A stretch of 64,000 nt of DNA from Firmicutes bacterium UBA5201 (GTDB lineage Bacteria; Bacillota; Clostridia; Peptostreptococcales; Acidaminobacteraceae): contig DHVT01000025.1 of the NCBI GenBank assembly GCA_002412775.1, forward strand, positions 62,001 to 126,000, written 5' to 3'. This document shows, piece by piece, positions 51,228 through 60,719 of the stretch. How positions within the stretch are numbered: the stretch's first letter is position 1; every line of letters begins with the position of its first letter. The notes under the pieces were generated by a model. That model was not told where the DNA came from. It searched no databases and saw only the letters and a list, made by a program, of their open reading frames with translations. A program made the position numbers and the translations under genes.

Positions 51228-52412
51228 ATGATCTCAAAGGATATTCAAGAGAATTTAAAAAATGCATCATGGATTCGTAGAATGTTTGTTGAAGGCGCAA
51301 AAATGAAGGAAGAATTCGGTGATGACAAGGTATATGATTTCAGCCTTGGCAATCCCTATTTTGAACCACCGAAATCAGTCATCGACAAACTCAAGGAAGT
51401 GGTCAATTCTGATGAGCCCGGTGCACACAGATATATGGACAATTCCGGATTCAAGGATGTCAGACAAAAAGTGGCGAATTCAGTCAACAAAGACATCGTC
51501 GATCCTATAGGATTCAACCATGTATTGATGACTGTAGGAGCGGCAGGTGGAATCAATGTGATCCTCAGAACAATTCTCGATTTTGGACAGGAAGTTGTTA
51601 TCATCGCACCTTATTTCGCGGAATACATTTTTTACATCAAAAATCATAACGGCGTACCGGTAATCGTGAAATCAGATGAAAGCACGTTCGAACCCAACCT
51701 TGATTTGTTTGAAAGTAAAATCACTGATAAAACACGTGCGGTTATCATCAATTCACCCAACAACCCGACAGGAGTCATCTATTCGGAAGCAATTCTTAAA
51801 GATTTGGCTGAGATCATCGCCAGAAAAGAAGCTCAGTATGGACACAATATTTATGTGTTGTCGGATGAACCCTACAAGGCGCTTGTATATGATGGCATCA
51901 AAGTACCCAATATTCACAACATCTTCAAAAATTCTATGATCATCAACTCCTACTCAAAATCACTTGGACTCGCAGGAGAGCGTATCGGTTACATCGCAGT
52001 GAACAGCAAAATAGAAAATTCTGAACTCCTCATGAGCGGACTTGCATTTGCCAACAGAACGCTGGGATTTGTCAACGCACCTGCTTTGTGGCAAAAAGTC
52101 ACAGCCGATTCCATTGATGAAACTGTGGATATCAGTGAATATCAAAAACGTAGGGATGTGTTGATCGAACATCTCGAAAAAATCGGTTTTGAGATGGTCA
52201 AGCCCAACGGTGCATTCTATTTGTTCCCAAAGGCTATGATGGAAGATGATGTCGCCTTTGTCATGGAAGCAAAAAAACACAATCTGCTTCTTGTTCCGGG
52301 AAGTGGTTTTGGATATCCTGGATATTTCAGAATTTCCTATTGTGTGGATATGGCAATGATTGAAAGGTCATTACATGCATTCACCGCACTTGCGGAATCT
52401 TTTAAAAAATAA
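51228..52412 (+). CDS. Pyridoxal phosphate-dependent aminotransferase (aspartate aminotransferase-like)
   Basis: A 394-residue class I aminotransferase. Motifs in order: FSLGNPYFEPPKSVIDKL, MTVGAAGGINVILRTIL (PLP phosphate region), IINSPNNPTGVIYS, VLSDEPYKALVYDG (the Asp for the pyridine N), and NSYSKSLGLAGERIGY with the Schiff-base Lys in SYSKS. It ends FRISYCVDMAMIERSL. A substrate among Asp, Ala or aromatic amino acids cannot be decided. AGGAGG lies 8 bases before ATG. It has its own promoter, divergent from cobT, and a terminator. Confidence 0.92.
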   Translation: MISKDIQENLKNASWIRRMFVEGAKMKEEFGDDKVYDFSLGNPYFEPPKSVIDKLKEVVNSDEPGAHRYMDNSGFKDVRQKVANSVNKDIVDPIGFNHVLMTVGAAGGINVILRTILDFGQEVVIIAPYFAEYIFYIKNHNGVPVIVKSDESTFEPNLDLFESKITDKTRAVIINSPNNPTGVIYSEAILKDLAEIIARKEAQYGHNIYVLSDEPYKALVYDGIKVPNIHNIFKNSMIINSYSKSLGLAGERIGYIAVNSKIENSELLMSGLAFANRTLGFVNAPALWQKVTADSIDETVDISEYQKRRDVLIEHLEKIGFEMVKPNGAFYLFPKAMMEDDVAFVMEAKKHNLLLVPGSGFGYPGYFRISYCVDMAMIERSLHAFTALAESFKK

Positions 52413-52419
52413 TGATAAG

Positions 52420-52463
52420 CCATAACATGGAACCGGAATGCCGGCCGTGTTATGGTTTTTTTT
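52420..52463. terminator. Intrinsic terminator between the aminotransferase and glycosyltransferase genes
   Basis: Stem CCATAACA/TGTTATGG extended inward by an imperfect GGAACCGG/CCGGCC stretch (52420-52455), then eight Ts. Sited between converging genes. Confidence 0.85.
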
Positions 52464-53584
52464 CATGCGATATTTTGCGATATCAGACGAGAACACAATA
52501 AACCGATCTTATCCAGAGAATAGGATCTGGAAATATTTTGCATGCGGGTTCTGATTTGATTCAGAGTTGACGGATTGGCTATGAAGTGTTCGATCATTTG
52601 ATCCAGAGCCTCGATATCACTTACATAAACTGCCAAACCTTCTTTTTCAAGTATGGTGGTGTTTTCCTCCTCCTGTCCCCTCAAAAAAAATGGGATGACC
52701 AGTGGAATGTGTTTGTGAATCGCTTCCGTGACTGTCAAACCACCTGGTTTGCTGATCAGGACATCGGATTTGTCCATGAGCTCGCCCACGTTGTTGACGA
52801 AGCCATAGAGATGGATTTCGATGTTCTCAGGAACCTCGGCAAAGTCCCTCTTTATTGCATTGAGAGTGGCTGTGTCTTGTCCACAGACAACGTGAATGAT
52901 GAGTTTTCTATTGGATTGCGTCAATGATTCCAGCGAGTGATGAAGCTTTTTGCTTCCAAGGCTGCCACCCATCAAAAGGACAGTGAACGCATCGGAGTCA
53001 CTCCTCAAATTCTGGGGCGGCTCATAAAATGATTTTTTTACTGGAATTCCGTAAACAAAGATCTTGTCAGGGGAAATTCCAAGTTTGATCAAAGATTTTT
53101 TGGTATGTTCATGGCTTGTTATGTATGCATCAATCATGGAGTGCCTGTAAAAAGGATGGACTCCCAAATCGGTCACTACGGAGATGCACGGAACATTTGT
53201 ATACCCATCGGCTTTCAGCTCCGCTATAGTATGAACGAACAGTGGGTGTGTGGAGACCATAAAATCAGGATTATGGATTCGAAGGTAGTTCAGCATTTTT
53301 TTTCTAAGTAGTCTTTTGAACAAGCGTCTAAGTTGGGAATTGGGAAGGGGACGGCCAGAAAGCTTATATAGTCCACCATATAGTGATGGGACAAAGTTCA
53401 ATATGGCGCTGTAGGCATCTTCAATAATCAGCTCCAGAATCATGTTGTTGTCTCTGAAGACATCTATGATTTCAGCATCCATACCATCGGATTTCAGTTG
53501 TTCCTTAAGTGAATTTGCGGCCTGATTGTGTCCGCCACCTGTTGAGGCGGTGAAAATTATACCTTTTTGTATTTTCGTTTGCAT
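52463..53584 (-). CDS. MGDG synthase/UgtP-like glycosyltransferase (GT28)
   Basis: A 373-residue two-domain GT-B enzyme. The N-terminal acceptor domain has IFTASTGGGHNQAANSL and the MGDG-synthase region HPLFVHTIAEL and VVTDLGVHPFYRHSMIDAY. The C-terminal donor domain has LLMGGSLGSKKLHHSL and SKPGGLTVTEAIHKHIPLVIPFFLRGQEEENTTIL, typical of UDP-sugar binding. Relatives transfer glucose or galactose from UDP-sugars to diacylglycerol, making glycolipids or teichoic-acid anchors at the inner membrane face. A single-gene unit; the ribosome site is weak. Confidence 0.9.
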   Translation of the reverse strand: MQTKIQKGIIFTASTGGGHNQAANSLKEQLKSDGMDAEIIDVFRDNNMILELIIEDAYSAILNFVPSLYGGLYKLSGRPLPNSQLRRLFKRLLRKKMLNYLRIHNPDFMVSTHPLFVHTIAELKADGYTNVPCISVVTDLGVHPFYRHSMIDAYITSHEHTKKSLIKLGISPDKIFVYGIPVKKSFYEPPQNLRSDSDAFTVLLMGGSLGSKKLHHSLESLTQSNRKLIIHVVCGQDTATLNAIKRDFAEVPENIEIHLYGFVNNVGELMDKSDVLISKPGGLTVTEAIHKHIPLVIPFFLRGQEEENTTILEKEGLAVYVSDIEALDQMIEHFIANPSTLNQIRTRMQNISRSYSLDKIGLLCSRLISQNIA

Positions 53585-53681
53585 AAAAAAACTCCTACAA
53601 TGTTTTGACTATATTCATTGTAGAAGTTTAGTATTAGAGTTGTGTTAGAATCCATTTAGATTTTTGCTAAGTTCAGGTCAA

Positions 53682-54431
53682 TTATCGACTTTTATGAAGA
53701 GAATTATAATTGATATTCGCTTTATCTAGTCCGGAACTGATTATGAATGCCAAGATCGCACCGATAGCAAATTGGACGATGTTCCAGGGGATGCTGAAAA
53801 TCGGCACCATGAAGTTGCCGTATATGATTCCAGCGGCGACATAATAACCCAGTACCATCCAGATGCCGGCCACCATCATACCGACCAATTGATTGAAGGA
53901 AATACCATATTTCTGTTTCAATTTGAACAATAGCGCACCGAGTACCGGAAGTCCTATTGCAACGACAAGCAACTGCCAGTTGAGTTTTGAAGCCATTTCA
54001 GAGGCGACCTGCAAGGAAGGGACATCTTCCACGTTTTCCAGAATCAAATTCAAGCTTGTGTTTCTGATGGTGAAAACGAACCCGATCAAAGCCATGAACC
54101 AAATACCCATAGTGGTCCAGAGGACATGTTTTTGATTGCGTGACTCACTTGAAAAATAGCCGATGAGAAAACCCATGGTAGACTTTATGATCAAAGTGGG
54201 AAGGATCCAATGCGCATAGCCACCCAGGAAATCCGCTAATGCAGAACCTACTCCTGCGGCGAATGCACCATACCATGGACCAAGAAGCATGCCTGCGAGA
54301 AAAATGGTGGTATCTCCAGGATGGATATAACCATTTGTGAATGGAATTGGTATTTTGATTGCTGATGTGGTTATGAACACAAAAGCGGTCATAAGAGCTG
54401 TGTAAATCAGTAATTTTAAGTTGCCTTTCAT
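53682..54431 (-). CDS. ECF transporter S component, possibly for a vitamin B6 compound
   Basis: A 249-residue membrane protein with about six to seven helices, beginning LKLLIYTALMTAFVFITTSAIKIPIPFTNGYIHPGDTTIFLAGMLLGPWYGAFAAGVGSALAD, the standard opening of ECF S components. Residues 100-150 form an extra loop with a helix. The ATG at 54431 (GGGGG 6 bases upstream) is preferred over an ATG ten codons earlier. The ligand is not visible in the sequence; the divergent MocR-type regulator, a family that often controls pyridoxine or pyridoxal genes, suggests vitamin B6. This is inference from neighbourhood. Confidence 0.82.
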   Translation of the reverse strand: MKGNLKLLIYTALMTAFVFITTSAIKIPIPFTNGYIHPGDTTIFLAGMLLGPWYGAFAAGVGSALADFLGGYAHWILPTLIIKSTMGFLIGYFSSESRNQKHVLWTTMGIWFMALIGFVFTIRNTSLNLILENVEDVPSLQVASEMASKLNWQLLVVAIGLPVLGALLFKLKQKYGISFNQLVGMMVAGIWMVLGYYVAAGIIYGNFMVPIFSIPWNIVQFAIGAILAFIISSGLDKANINYNSLHKSR

Positions 54432-54457
54432 TTTGAACCCCCGATTTAATATTGTTT

Positions 54458-54480
54458 TCAATTACAATATAAGATATAAT
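54458..54480. promoter_or_regulatory. Inverted repeat in the ECF/MocR divergent promoter region
   Basis: CAATTA and TAATTG flank about 12 A/T-rich bases, and the right arm overlaps a TATAAT (about 54474-54479). A possible shared operator for the two divergent genes. Confidence 0.35.
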
Positions 54481-54536
54481 TGACATTGTTGATAGAGGCA
54501 GTTAATTGAAAAGTGACCAGGACAGATGAGGGGCTT

Positions 54537-55928
54537 ATGATTGGTTTTGTGATTAATTTCGAGGGAAGTACAGGAGTCCCAAAATATATTCAACTTTATG
54601 AGTATATAAAAAAGGAGATTATGGAGGGCAATATGACGGAAGGTGAAAAATTACCCTCTGTCAGATCGGTGTGCGAGACACTCAAAATAAGTAAGGCGAC
54701 AGTTGAAAATGCCTATAGCCAGCTGGTGGTTGAGGGGTATATCGAGAGTCGGTCAAAAAGTGGTTATTATGTCATCGCTTTTGATGATTTCACATTTGCC
54801 CAGCTTAACGGTCAGGAAATATCGACACCGGAAAAACACACAACCATAGAAGAGCCTGCGAAGTTTGATCGGGCAGATGAGGGAACTTTCAATTTCAGCG
54901 AGTGGAAAAAAGCGGTCAATCGCGTCCTTGAATATGACACGCAGACTCTGCTCAGTTACGGGGATGTACAGGGAGAGTATGCGCTGAGGTATGAGATTGC
55001 AAAATTCATCCATCAGTCCAGAGGTGGCAGGTGCCATCCGGATCAAATCATTGTCGGTGCGGGAATTCAAGTACTTTTTGGATTGATTGCCACTCTATTT
55101 AGAGGCAAGGAAGATCAAATCGGATTTGAATATCCCGGTTTTTCAAAAGGCATGTACATCTTTGAGGATTATGGCTATCAGACTGTCAAAATTCCGGTTG
55201 AGGTCGATGGCATCGATCTAAAAAGATTGGAGGCATCGCAAACGAAAATTGTTTATGTCTCGCCTTCGCACCAATATCCGACGGGGAGCATCATGCCGAT
55301 CAAAAAACGCATCCAGCTTCTAAACTGGGCCAGTAAAAAAGGTGGCTATATCATAGAAGACGATTATGACAGCATGTTGCGCTATGAAGGGTACCCGGTT
55401 CCAGCGCTTCAGGGGCTCAATTATGGGAAAAATGTCATTTATGTGGGGTCATTTTCAAAACTGCTCATTCCTTCCCTAAGAATCAGTTTTATGATTCTTC
55501 CAGAGCGGCTGATGGACGATTTCAATAGAATCAAAGGGCGATACTCTCAATCCGTCTCGAAGATAGAACAACTGGCACTGGCCATCTATATGTCAGAAGG
55601 TTCGTTTGAACGTCACATCAGAAGAATCAAGAAAATATACGGCAGAAAAAACCAACTTTTGATTGAAGCATTCAAACGGTATCCCACGGAAAATTTCAAA
55701 TTGATCGGCAAAGAGTCCGGACTTCATGTGGTTCTGGATTTTCATGTGGATGTGAAAATCACAAAAGTGGTATCAATGGCAAAAGCCATGGGCGTGATGC
55801 TTGAAGGTGTTGAGGAATATCCCGACAATAGGATTCTCGTGTTTTCCTACAGTGGCATTCCAGATGATTGGATTGATCCGGTCGTCAAAGAAATAGTTGA
55901 AATATCAAATATGGCAAAGAACAATTAG
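54537..55928 (+). CDS. MocR/PdxR-family regulator (GntR domain fused to aminotransferase)
   Basis: A 463-residue transcription factor. An N-terminal GntR winged helix (about 10-80) includes YIQLYEYIKKEIMEGNMTEGEKLPSVRSVCETLKISKATVENAYSQLVVEGYIESRSKSGYYV. A class I aminotransferase-like domain carries SYGDVQGEYALRYEIAKF, IVGAGIQVLFGLIATLF, SPSHQYPTGSIMP, IEDDYDSMLRYEG and YVGSFSKLLIPSLRISF, with the PLP Lys in SFSK. PdxR relatives sense PLP. The start is uncertain: ATG 54537 has GAGGGG only 3 bases upstream, and GTG 54513 is the alternative. The acyl-ACP thioesterase gene follows after 12 bases. Confidence 0.9.
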   Translation: MIGFVINFEGSTGVPKYIQLYEYIKKEIMEGNMTEGEKLPSVRSVCETLKISKATVENAYSQLVVEGYIESRSKSGYYVIAFDDFTFAQLNGQEISTPEKHTTIEEPAKFDRADEGTFNFSEWKKAVNRVLEYDTQTLLSYGDVQGEYALRYEIAKFIHQSRGGRCHPDQIIVGAGIQVLFGLIATLFRGKEDQIGFEYPGFSKGMYIFEDYGYQTVKIPVEVDGIDLKRLEASQTKIVYVSPSHQYPTGSIMPIKKRIQLLNWASKKGGYIIEDDYDSMLRYEGYPVPALQGLNYGKNVIYVGSFSKLLIPSLRISFMILPERLMDDFNRIKGRYSQSVSKIEQLALAIYMSEGSFERHIRRIKKIYGRKNQLLIEAFKRYPTENFKLIGKESGLHVVLDFHVDVKITKVVSMAKAMGVMLEGVEEYPDNRILVFSYSGIPDDWIDPVVKEIVEISNMAKNN

Positions 55929-55940
55929 GAGGAACGATTT

Positions 55941-56699
55941 ATGGGAGTGACCTACGTTCAAGAGTACGCTTTGAATACGTATGATTTTGATAAAAATGGA
56001 AAAGTGAGATTGACCAGCCTTGTGAATTGTCTTCAAGACATTTCCACCAGGCATTTTGAGAGTGCGGTCAAGGATCGATACAGTGATCCGCTCGGGCTAT
56101 GGGTCATTGTGGAGTGGAAGCTTGATATCATAAAGATGCCAGAGACGATAACGACCATCAGAGTGACGACAGAACCCACTTATTTCAGAAAATTCATAGC
56201 TTATAGAGGTTATATGATTGAAGATGAAAACGGTGAAATCATAGGAACCGGCGTGAGCAAATGGGCATATCTGGACATCGGCTCCAGAAGACAAGCCAAT
56301 ATTCCCGCAGTGTTCAATGAGATTTTCAAAGTTGAGGAAGGTGCCTATAAGCCAGAGCGTATGGTCATTTCCGTCCCACAGAGCGAAACATCATATAAGG
56401 CGAAGATCATGAGTCATGACTCCGACCTCGACGTCAATCAGCATGTCAACAATGTCGTGTACATAAGATGGGCACTGGATGCGCTTCAGTTGTCTCCTCT
56501 TGCTTTTGATGAAAACTGGCAACCCAAGACGCTCAAAGTGAACTTCAAAAAAGAAGTGTTCGCCCATACGGAGATAGACATAGAGAGCTTTGTGGATGAT
56601 TTGAGCCTCAATGAAAAACGCTCGATTCACCGATTGAAAAACAACCAAGGTGAACTGAGCGTTGATTTGGAAATCGAATGGATTAAAATCAGTGGCTAG
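55941..56699 (+). CDS. Acyl-ACP thioesterase
   Basis: Releases fatty acids from acyl carrier protein. The 252-residue protein is a double hot-dog of the FatA/bacterial acyl-ACP thioesterase family: N-terminal repeat with RLTSLVNCLQDISTRHFES and GLWVIVEWKLDIIKMP, then the second repeat with SDLDVNQHVNNVVYIRWALDAL, whose Asp, Asn and His are the conserved active-site residues. AGGAGG is 8 bases before ATG. It follows the MocR gene and may share its transcript. It overlaps the convergent MATE gene by 11 bases at the 3' end. Confidence 0.9.
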   Translation: MGVTYVQEYALNTYDFDKNGKVRLTSLVNCLQDISTRHFESAVKDRYSDPLGLWVIVEWKLDIIKMPETITTIRVTTEPTYFRKFIAYRGYMIEDENGEIIGTGVSKWAYLDIGSRRQANIPAVFNEIFKVEEGAYKPERMVISVPQSETSYKAKIMSHDSDLDVNQHVNNVVYIRWALDALQLSPLAFDENWQPKTLKVNFKKEVFAHTEIDIESFVDDLSLNEKRSIHRLKNNQGELSVDLEIEWIKISG

Positions 56700-58056
56700 A
56701 GACAATGTTCTTTGCCCATTTGTTGGACAGCACTCTAGGAAAGCCCAGGAACATCTTCGCTATTTCTTCGAGTGAGACCAGTGCGACCACCCAATAAACA
56801 GGCAGTCCCCAAACAAACGCACCTATGAAAGCCAGTGGCACACCGATGAGCCATACTGAGCCCATTTCCAAAAACATGGAGAACATAGTGTCGCCACCAC
56901 TTCTAAGGGTTCCTATGACAACGATGGTATTGTAGAATTTGAATGGCATAAAGAAGGCCATGATCTTAAGGGTCATCATTGTGCTGTCATAAGCCACAGG
57001 ACCTAAATTGTAAAGATTGGACACGATGATCGGTGAGAACAAAAAGATCAGACCGCCTACGACAACACCCCCCAAAAGACTAAGGGAAAGGAATTTCTTG
57101 TTGTATTCGATCGCCGTATCGATCTCATCCGCTCCAAGTGTGTTGCCAAGCATTACAGCCGAAGCGTTGCCGAGGCCGAAACTGATCACCATGAAAAGGT
57201 TGTTGACCGTTGTGGAGATCATGACCGAGGCAGCCGCCTCAGTACCGATGCGCGCATAAACAAGTGCATAGGTCGTCATTCCCAGCGCCCAGAATGTTTC
57301 ATTCAGTATAACCGGAAATGCCTTATTGCCAATCCGCTTGAATTCACTCTTGCCAACAGAAATCATGTCAGCGACACGTACGGATAATTCCGGGGTATTC
57401 CTGTATATATGAATCAGGATTATGGTCACTTCAATTGTTCTGGCAATCAGAGTTGCCACTGCGGCACCTTTGACACCGTACGCGGGAAATCCGAGATGGC
57501 CAAAGATGAGGATGTAATTGAGCAGCGTGTTGACCAGAAGTGATATGGCACTGGCGTACATGGGCAGTTTGGGTTTTCCTATACTTCTGGATGAAAACCC
57601 GTATGCGAAACTGATGGCGGTCATAACATAACTGAGGCTTACGATTTGTAGATACTCAACCCCCAGTTTGACCACAGCCAGGTCTTTGGATAGGAATCCT
57701 ATGACCAACTTCGGAAAGAAAAATCCCACAATAAAGAAGAATGTGGAAATGACCAAACTGAACCATAGTGCTACGGAAAGCACTTTTTTTATTTTATCGA
57801 CTTCCCGTCTACCCCAATACTGAGCGATGAATATGCTCGTTCCGCTGTTGGCTCCGAAGAGGATCAATGTCATCAGAAAGAAGATCTGATTGGCAAGTCC
57901 CACCGAAGTGATATGCGTTTCACCGAGCTGCCCGATCATGACGTTGTCAACCAGGTTGAGAGACGAAGAAATCAAGTTTTGCAGTGCGATTGGCAGCATG
58001 ATACCGAATAATATGCTGTAGAAGGTTTTGTTCTTTTTATAACCAAGTGAAATCAT
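56689..58056 (-). CDS. MATE family multidrug/organic-cation efflux transporter
   Basis: A 455-residue exporter with twelve predicted helices in two pseudo-repeats. Family landmarks include LPIALQNLISSSLNLVDNVMIGQLG in TM1, QIFFLMTLILFGANSGTSIFIAQYWGRRE in TM2 and, in the second half, NETFWALGMTTYALVYARIGTEAAASVMI. Such transporters use Na+ or H+ gradients; the substrate is unknown. Start ATG 58056 has TGGAGG 6 bases upstream; an ATG 13 codons earlier lacks one. It diverges from phoP. Confidence 0.92.
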   Translation of the reverse strand: MISLGYKKNKTFYSILFGIMLPIALQNLISSSLNLVDNVMIGQLGETHITSVGLANQIFFLMTLILFGANSGTSIFIAQYWGRREVDKIKKVLSVALWFSLVISTFFFIVGFFFPKLVIGFLSKDLAVVKLGVEYLQIVSLSYVMTAISFAYGFSSRSIGKPKLPMYASAISLLVNTLLNYILIFGHLGFPAYGVKGAAVATLIARTIEVTIILIHIYRNTPELSVRVADMISVGKSEFKRIGNKAFPVILNETFWALGMTTYALVYARIGTEAAASVMISTTVNNLFMVISFGLGNASAVMLGNTLGADEIDTAIEYNKKFLSLSLLGGVVVGGLIFLFSPIIVSNLYNLGPVAYDSTMMTLKIMAFFMPFKFYNTIVVIGTLRSGGDTMFSMFLEMGSVWLIGVPLAFIGAFVWGLPVYWVVALVSLEEIAKMFLGFPRVLSNKWAKNIVSSH

Positions 58057-58100
58057 AATGCCTCCAAAGTTTCGTGACGCTAATTTATTATACACGAAAC

Positions 58101-58128
58101 TTTACAAAGATTGAACGCAAATTTAACT
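58101..58128 (+). promoter_or_regulatory. Possible PhoP box upstream of phoP
   Basis: TTTACA (58101), TGAACG (58112) and TTAACT (58123) recur every 11 bases, as in Bacillus PhoP boxes (TT[A/T]ACA). The middle repeat is poor. Suggests autoregulation. Confidence 0.45.
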
Positions 58129-58186
58129 TGTTAAGAAATCGAAAACTATTATAGAATGGACATAAGAAGGAAGAAGAGGTGGCGCA

Positions 58187-58894
58187 ATGATCAAACAGAA
58201 AATTTTGATAGTCGATGACGAAATACATATACTCGAACTTTTGAGATACAATCTGGAGACAAATGGTTTTGATGTGGTTCAGGCCGAAACTGGTGAAGAA
58301 GCTATTGAGCTGATTTCAAAGGAGTCGATAGATGGTATGATTCTCGATTTGATGTTGCCTGGTATCGATGGTATAGAGGTTCTCAGAAATGTCAGGAAAT
58401 CAGATAGGGCTAATCTTCCGATCATCATGTTGACTGCGAAGAATGAGGAAATTGATGCGGTGATCGGTCTTGAGATGGGTGCTGACGACTATATCGGAAA
58501 ACCTTTCAGGACACGTGAACTGATCTCCAGATTGAAATCGGTCATGCGGAGGGCGAATGCCAAAATACAGGTGGAACCCGATTCAGTGGGCGATTTTATC
58601 GTTGAGAAGCAAGGCTTGACACTAAACACCCAAACGCATCAGATTTTCAACAACGGGATTGAGCTTTTCTTGACTTTGAAAGAATTTGAACTGCTTGAAA
58701 AGCTCATGAAATCACCAGGACGTGTATTTACAAGAGATGAACTGCTGGAATCCGTTTGGGGCTATGATTACATGGGTGAGACGAGGACAGTGGATGTACA
58801 CATCAGACAACTCAGAAAGAAAATCGAAAAGGATGATAAGAATCCTGAAGTCATATTGACAGTTCGAGGGATCGGTTACAAATTGAAATCATGA
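58187..58894 (+). CDS. phoP: Response regulator PhoP (OmpR family)
   Basis: A 235-residue phosphate-starvation regulator. The receiver domain (1-120) has VDDE at 10-13, phospho-acceptor D54 in MILDLMLPG, and the conserved Lys in DYIGKPF. A C-terminal OmpR winged helix (about 135-233) has LTLKEFELLEKLMKSPGRVFTRDELLESVWG and TRTVDVHIRQLRKKIE. The assignment to Pho rests on the adjacent PhoR-type kinase and pst genes. GAGGTGG precedes ATG. It probably binds the 11-bp repeats before pstS. Confidence 0.92.
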   Translation: MIKQKILIVDDEIHILELLRYNLETNGFDVVQAETGEEAIELISKESIDGMILDLMLPGIDGIEVLRNVRKSDRANLPIIMLTAKNEEIDAVIGLEMGADDYIGKPFRTRELISRLKSVMRRANAKIQVEPDSVGDFIVEKQGLTLNTQTHQIFNNGIELFLTLKEFELLEKLMKSPGRVFTRDELLESVWGYDYMGETRTVDVHIRQLRKKIEKDDKNPEVILTVRGIGYKLKS

Positions 58895-58916
58895 TTGTGG
58901 AAATGAGGGCTATGGA

Positions 58917-60665
58917 ATGAGGAAAAAAATAATAGGGTCTTATTTATTGCTTATAGTTTTACTGGCAGCCATTTTTTCATGGATCGTCAGAGACGCGCTC
59001 CTGGACGCCATGTTGATACAGTTTGAACATAATCTGATCAACGAAGTTGAGCTTGTGAAAGCTATGATTGAGAATGAAGACAATGAGTATGTGGATTTTC
59101 AAGAGTTTTCGGAACTCATAAAGGAAAAAATCAATGTCAGGGTGACCATAGTCGATAAAACGGGTCGGGTCCTTTCCGATACGGATGAGAATTCAGAGAA
59201 TATGATGAACCATATCAACAGAGACGAAATCAAGTCTGCATTTGAAACAGGAAGAACCAATGTCAGACTGAGGTATAGTGATACCGTAAAGGCGGATCAT
59301 CTGTATGCAGCGACAGTTTTCAAATTGGACGGTTTCGAGTATGTCATCAGAATTTCCAAACCGCTACTGGAGCTCAAGACATTCAATTACCAAATGCTGA
59401 ATTTTGCTTTGGCCGCCATAGTAATCTCATCCCTATTGGCATCCGCCATGGCCATTGTGATGGTCAGAAAAATCACCAAACCGATCTACGAGCTTACCAA
59501 AGCGGCAAACAGCATCGCAGAAGGGGACTATGGCAGAAAAATATATACACAGTCAAAAGACCAGATTGGCGATTTGACTGCATCCTTCAATAAAATGAGT
59601 CTCAATTTGGACGCTTCAATGAAGGAAGTGAAAAAAAGAAATATAGAACTCGAATCTATTTTAAACAGTATGATCAACGGAATCATTGCAATCGATCAGA
59701 ACAAAAATATTCTTATGATCAACAACATCAGTTTCGAAATCTTGGGGTTGCCTGAGGATTTTGTGACTGAAAATGAATCCATGTACAAAATCATCAGAAA
59801 CGATGAAGTGGCGGAAATGATTGAAAAGTCGATCAGCCATGGCGAATCACAAGTCAAAGAACTCAAATATCTGAGTCTGGACAAAGTGCTTAGAATCTAT
59901 GTGAATCCGATCATGACCTCCACATCGGACATCATAGGAAGCATAGTCGTGATACAGGATGTCACACAAATCAGAAAGCTTGAAAAGATGAGAAGCGATT
60001 TCGTCTCGAATGTTTCCCATGAGCTCAAAACGCCGCTCACTTCCATCAAAGGGTTTGTGGACACACTTAAAGGTGGTGCCCTCGAAAACAAGGCGACTGC
60101 TCTTCGTTTTCTCGAAATAATAGATATTGAATCCGATCGACTTTACAGATTGATCAATGACATCCTGCTCCTCTCCGAGATTGAAACTATGGAGCGGGAA
60201 CCGGATAAAACGGAAGTCCATATCAACGAAATTGTGGATGAAGTGGTTGAAATGCTTGCACTTAAGGCCAGTGACAAAAACCTGATGCTAAAGAAAAGAA
60301 TAGAAGGTGATTTCTATATCAATGCAAACGCAGACCGAATCAAGCAAATGTTCATCAATTTGGTGGACAACGCGATCAAATATACCGAAGTCGGGGAAGT
60401 CGAAGTGAGCCTTGAAGCGGAAGGCTCATGGATCAAGACGACTGTTTCCGATACTGGAATCGGATTCGACGAAAAATACAAAGAAAGGTTGTTTGAACGA
60501 TTTTACAGGGTGGATAAAGGCAGAAGCCGCTCTTATGGTGGAACGGGACTTGGACTTTCCATAGTCAAGCATATTGTTTTGCTCTACAAGGGCAAAATTT
60601 CAGTGGATAGCACACCAGGCAAGGGAACCCGCTTTGAAATCCTACTGCCCAACAAGCGTTCATAA
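58917..60665 (+). CDS. phoR: Sensor histidine kinase PhoR
   Basis: A 582-residue membrane kinase: TM1 about 6-24, an extracytoplasmic loop with a PAS-like fold (about 30-155), TM2 about 160-182, HAMP (about 183-237), a PAS domain (about 245-355, LESILNSMINGIIAIDQNKNI), the HisKA domain with FVSNVSHELKTPLTS (phospho-acceptor H368), and an ATPase domain with MFINLVDNAIKYT, VSDTGIGFD and GGTGLGLSIVK. The order matches Gram-positive PhoR. It starts 22 bases after phoP and ends at a strong terminator, so phoPR and pst are separate units. Confidence 0.92.
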   Translation: MRKKIIGSYLLLIVLLAAIFSWIVRDALLDAMLIQFEHNLINEVELVKAMIENEDNEYVDFQEFSELIKEKINVRVTIVDKTGRVLSDTDENSENMMNHINRDEIKSAFETGRTNVRLRYSDTVKADHLYAATVFKLDGFEYVIRISKPLLELKTFNYQMLNFALAAIVISSLLASAMAIVMVRKITKPIYELTKAANSIAEGDYGRKIYTQSKDQIGDLTASFNKMSLNLDASMKEVKKRNIELESILNSMINGIIAIDQNKNILMINNISFEILGLPEDFVTENESMYKIIRNDEVAEMIEKSISHGESQVKELKYLSLDKVLRIYVNPIMTSTSDIIGSIVVIQDVTQIRKLEKMRSDFVSNVSHELKTPLTSIKGFVDTLKGGALENKATALRFLEIIDIESDRLYRLINDILLLSEIETMEREPDKTEVHINEIVDEVVEMLALKASDKNLMLKKRIEGDFYINANADRIKQMFINLVDNAIKYTEVGEVEVSLEAEGSWIKTTVSDTGIGFDEKYKERLFERFYRVDKGRSRSYGGTGLGLSIVKHIVLLYKGKISVDSTPGKGTRFEILLPNKRS

Positions 60666-60715
60666 ACTAAGAGGACACCGCATCACATAGTGATGCGGTG
60701 TCCTCTTAGTTTTTA
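60664..60715 (+). terminator. Intrinsic terminator after phoPR
   Basis: Perfect 23-bp stem (60664-60686 with 60690-60712), ATA loop, T run. Confidence 0.9.
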
Positions 60716-60719
60716 ACAC

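Noticed and set aside
52464..52482. Repeated GCGATAT near the end of the glycosyltransferase gene
   Set aside because: Only two 7-base copies inside coding sequence; likely codon coincidence.
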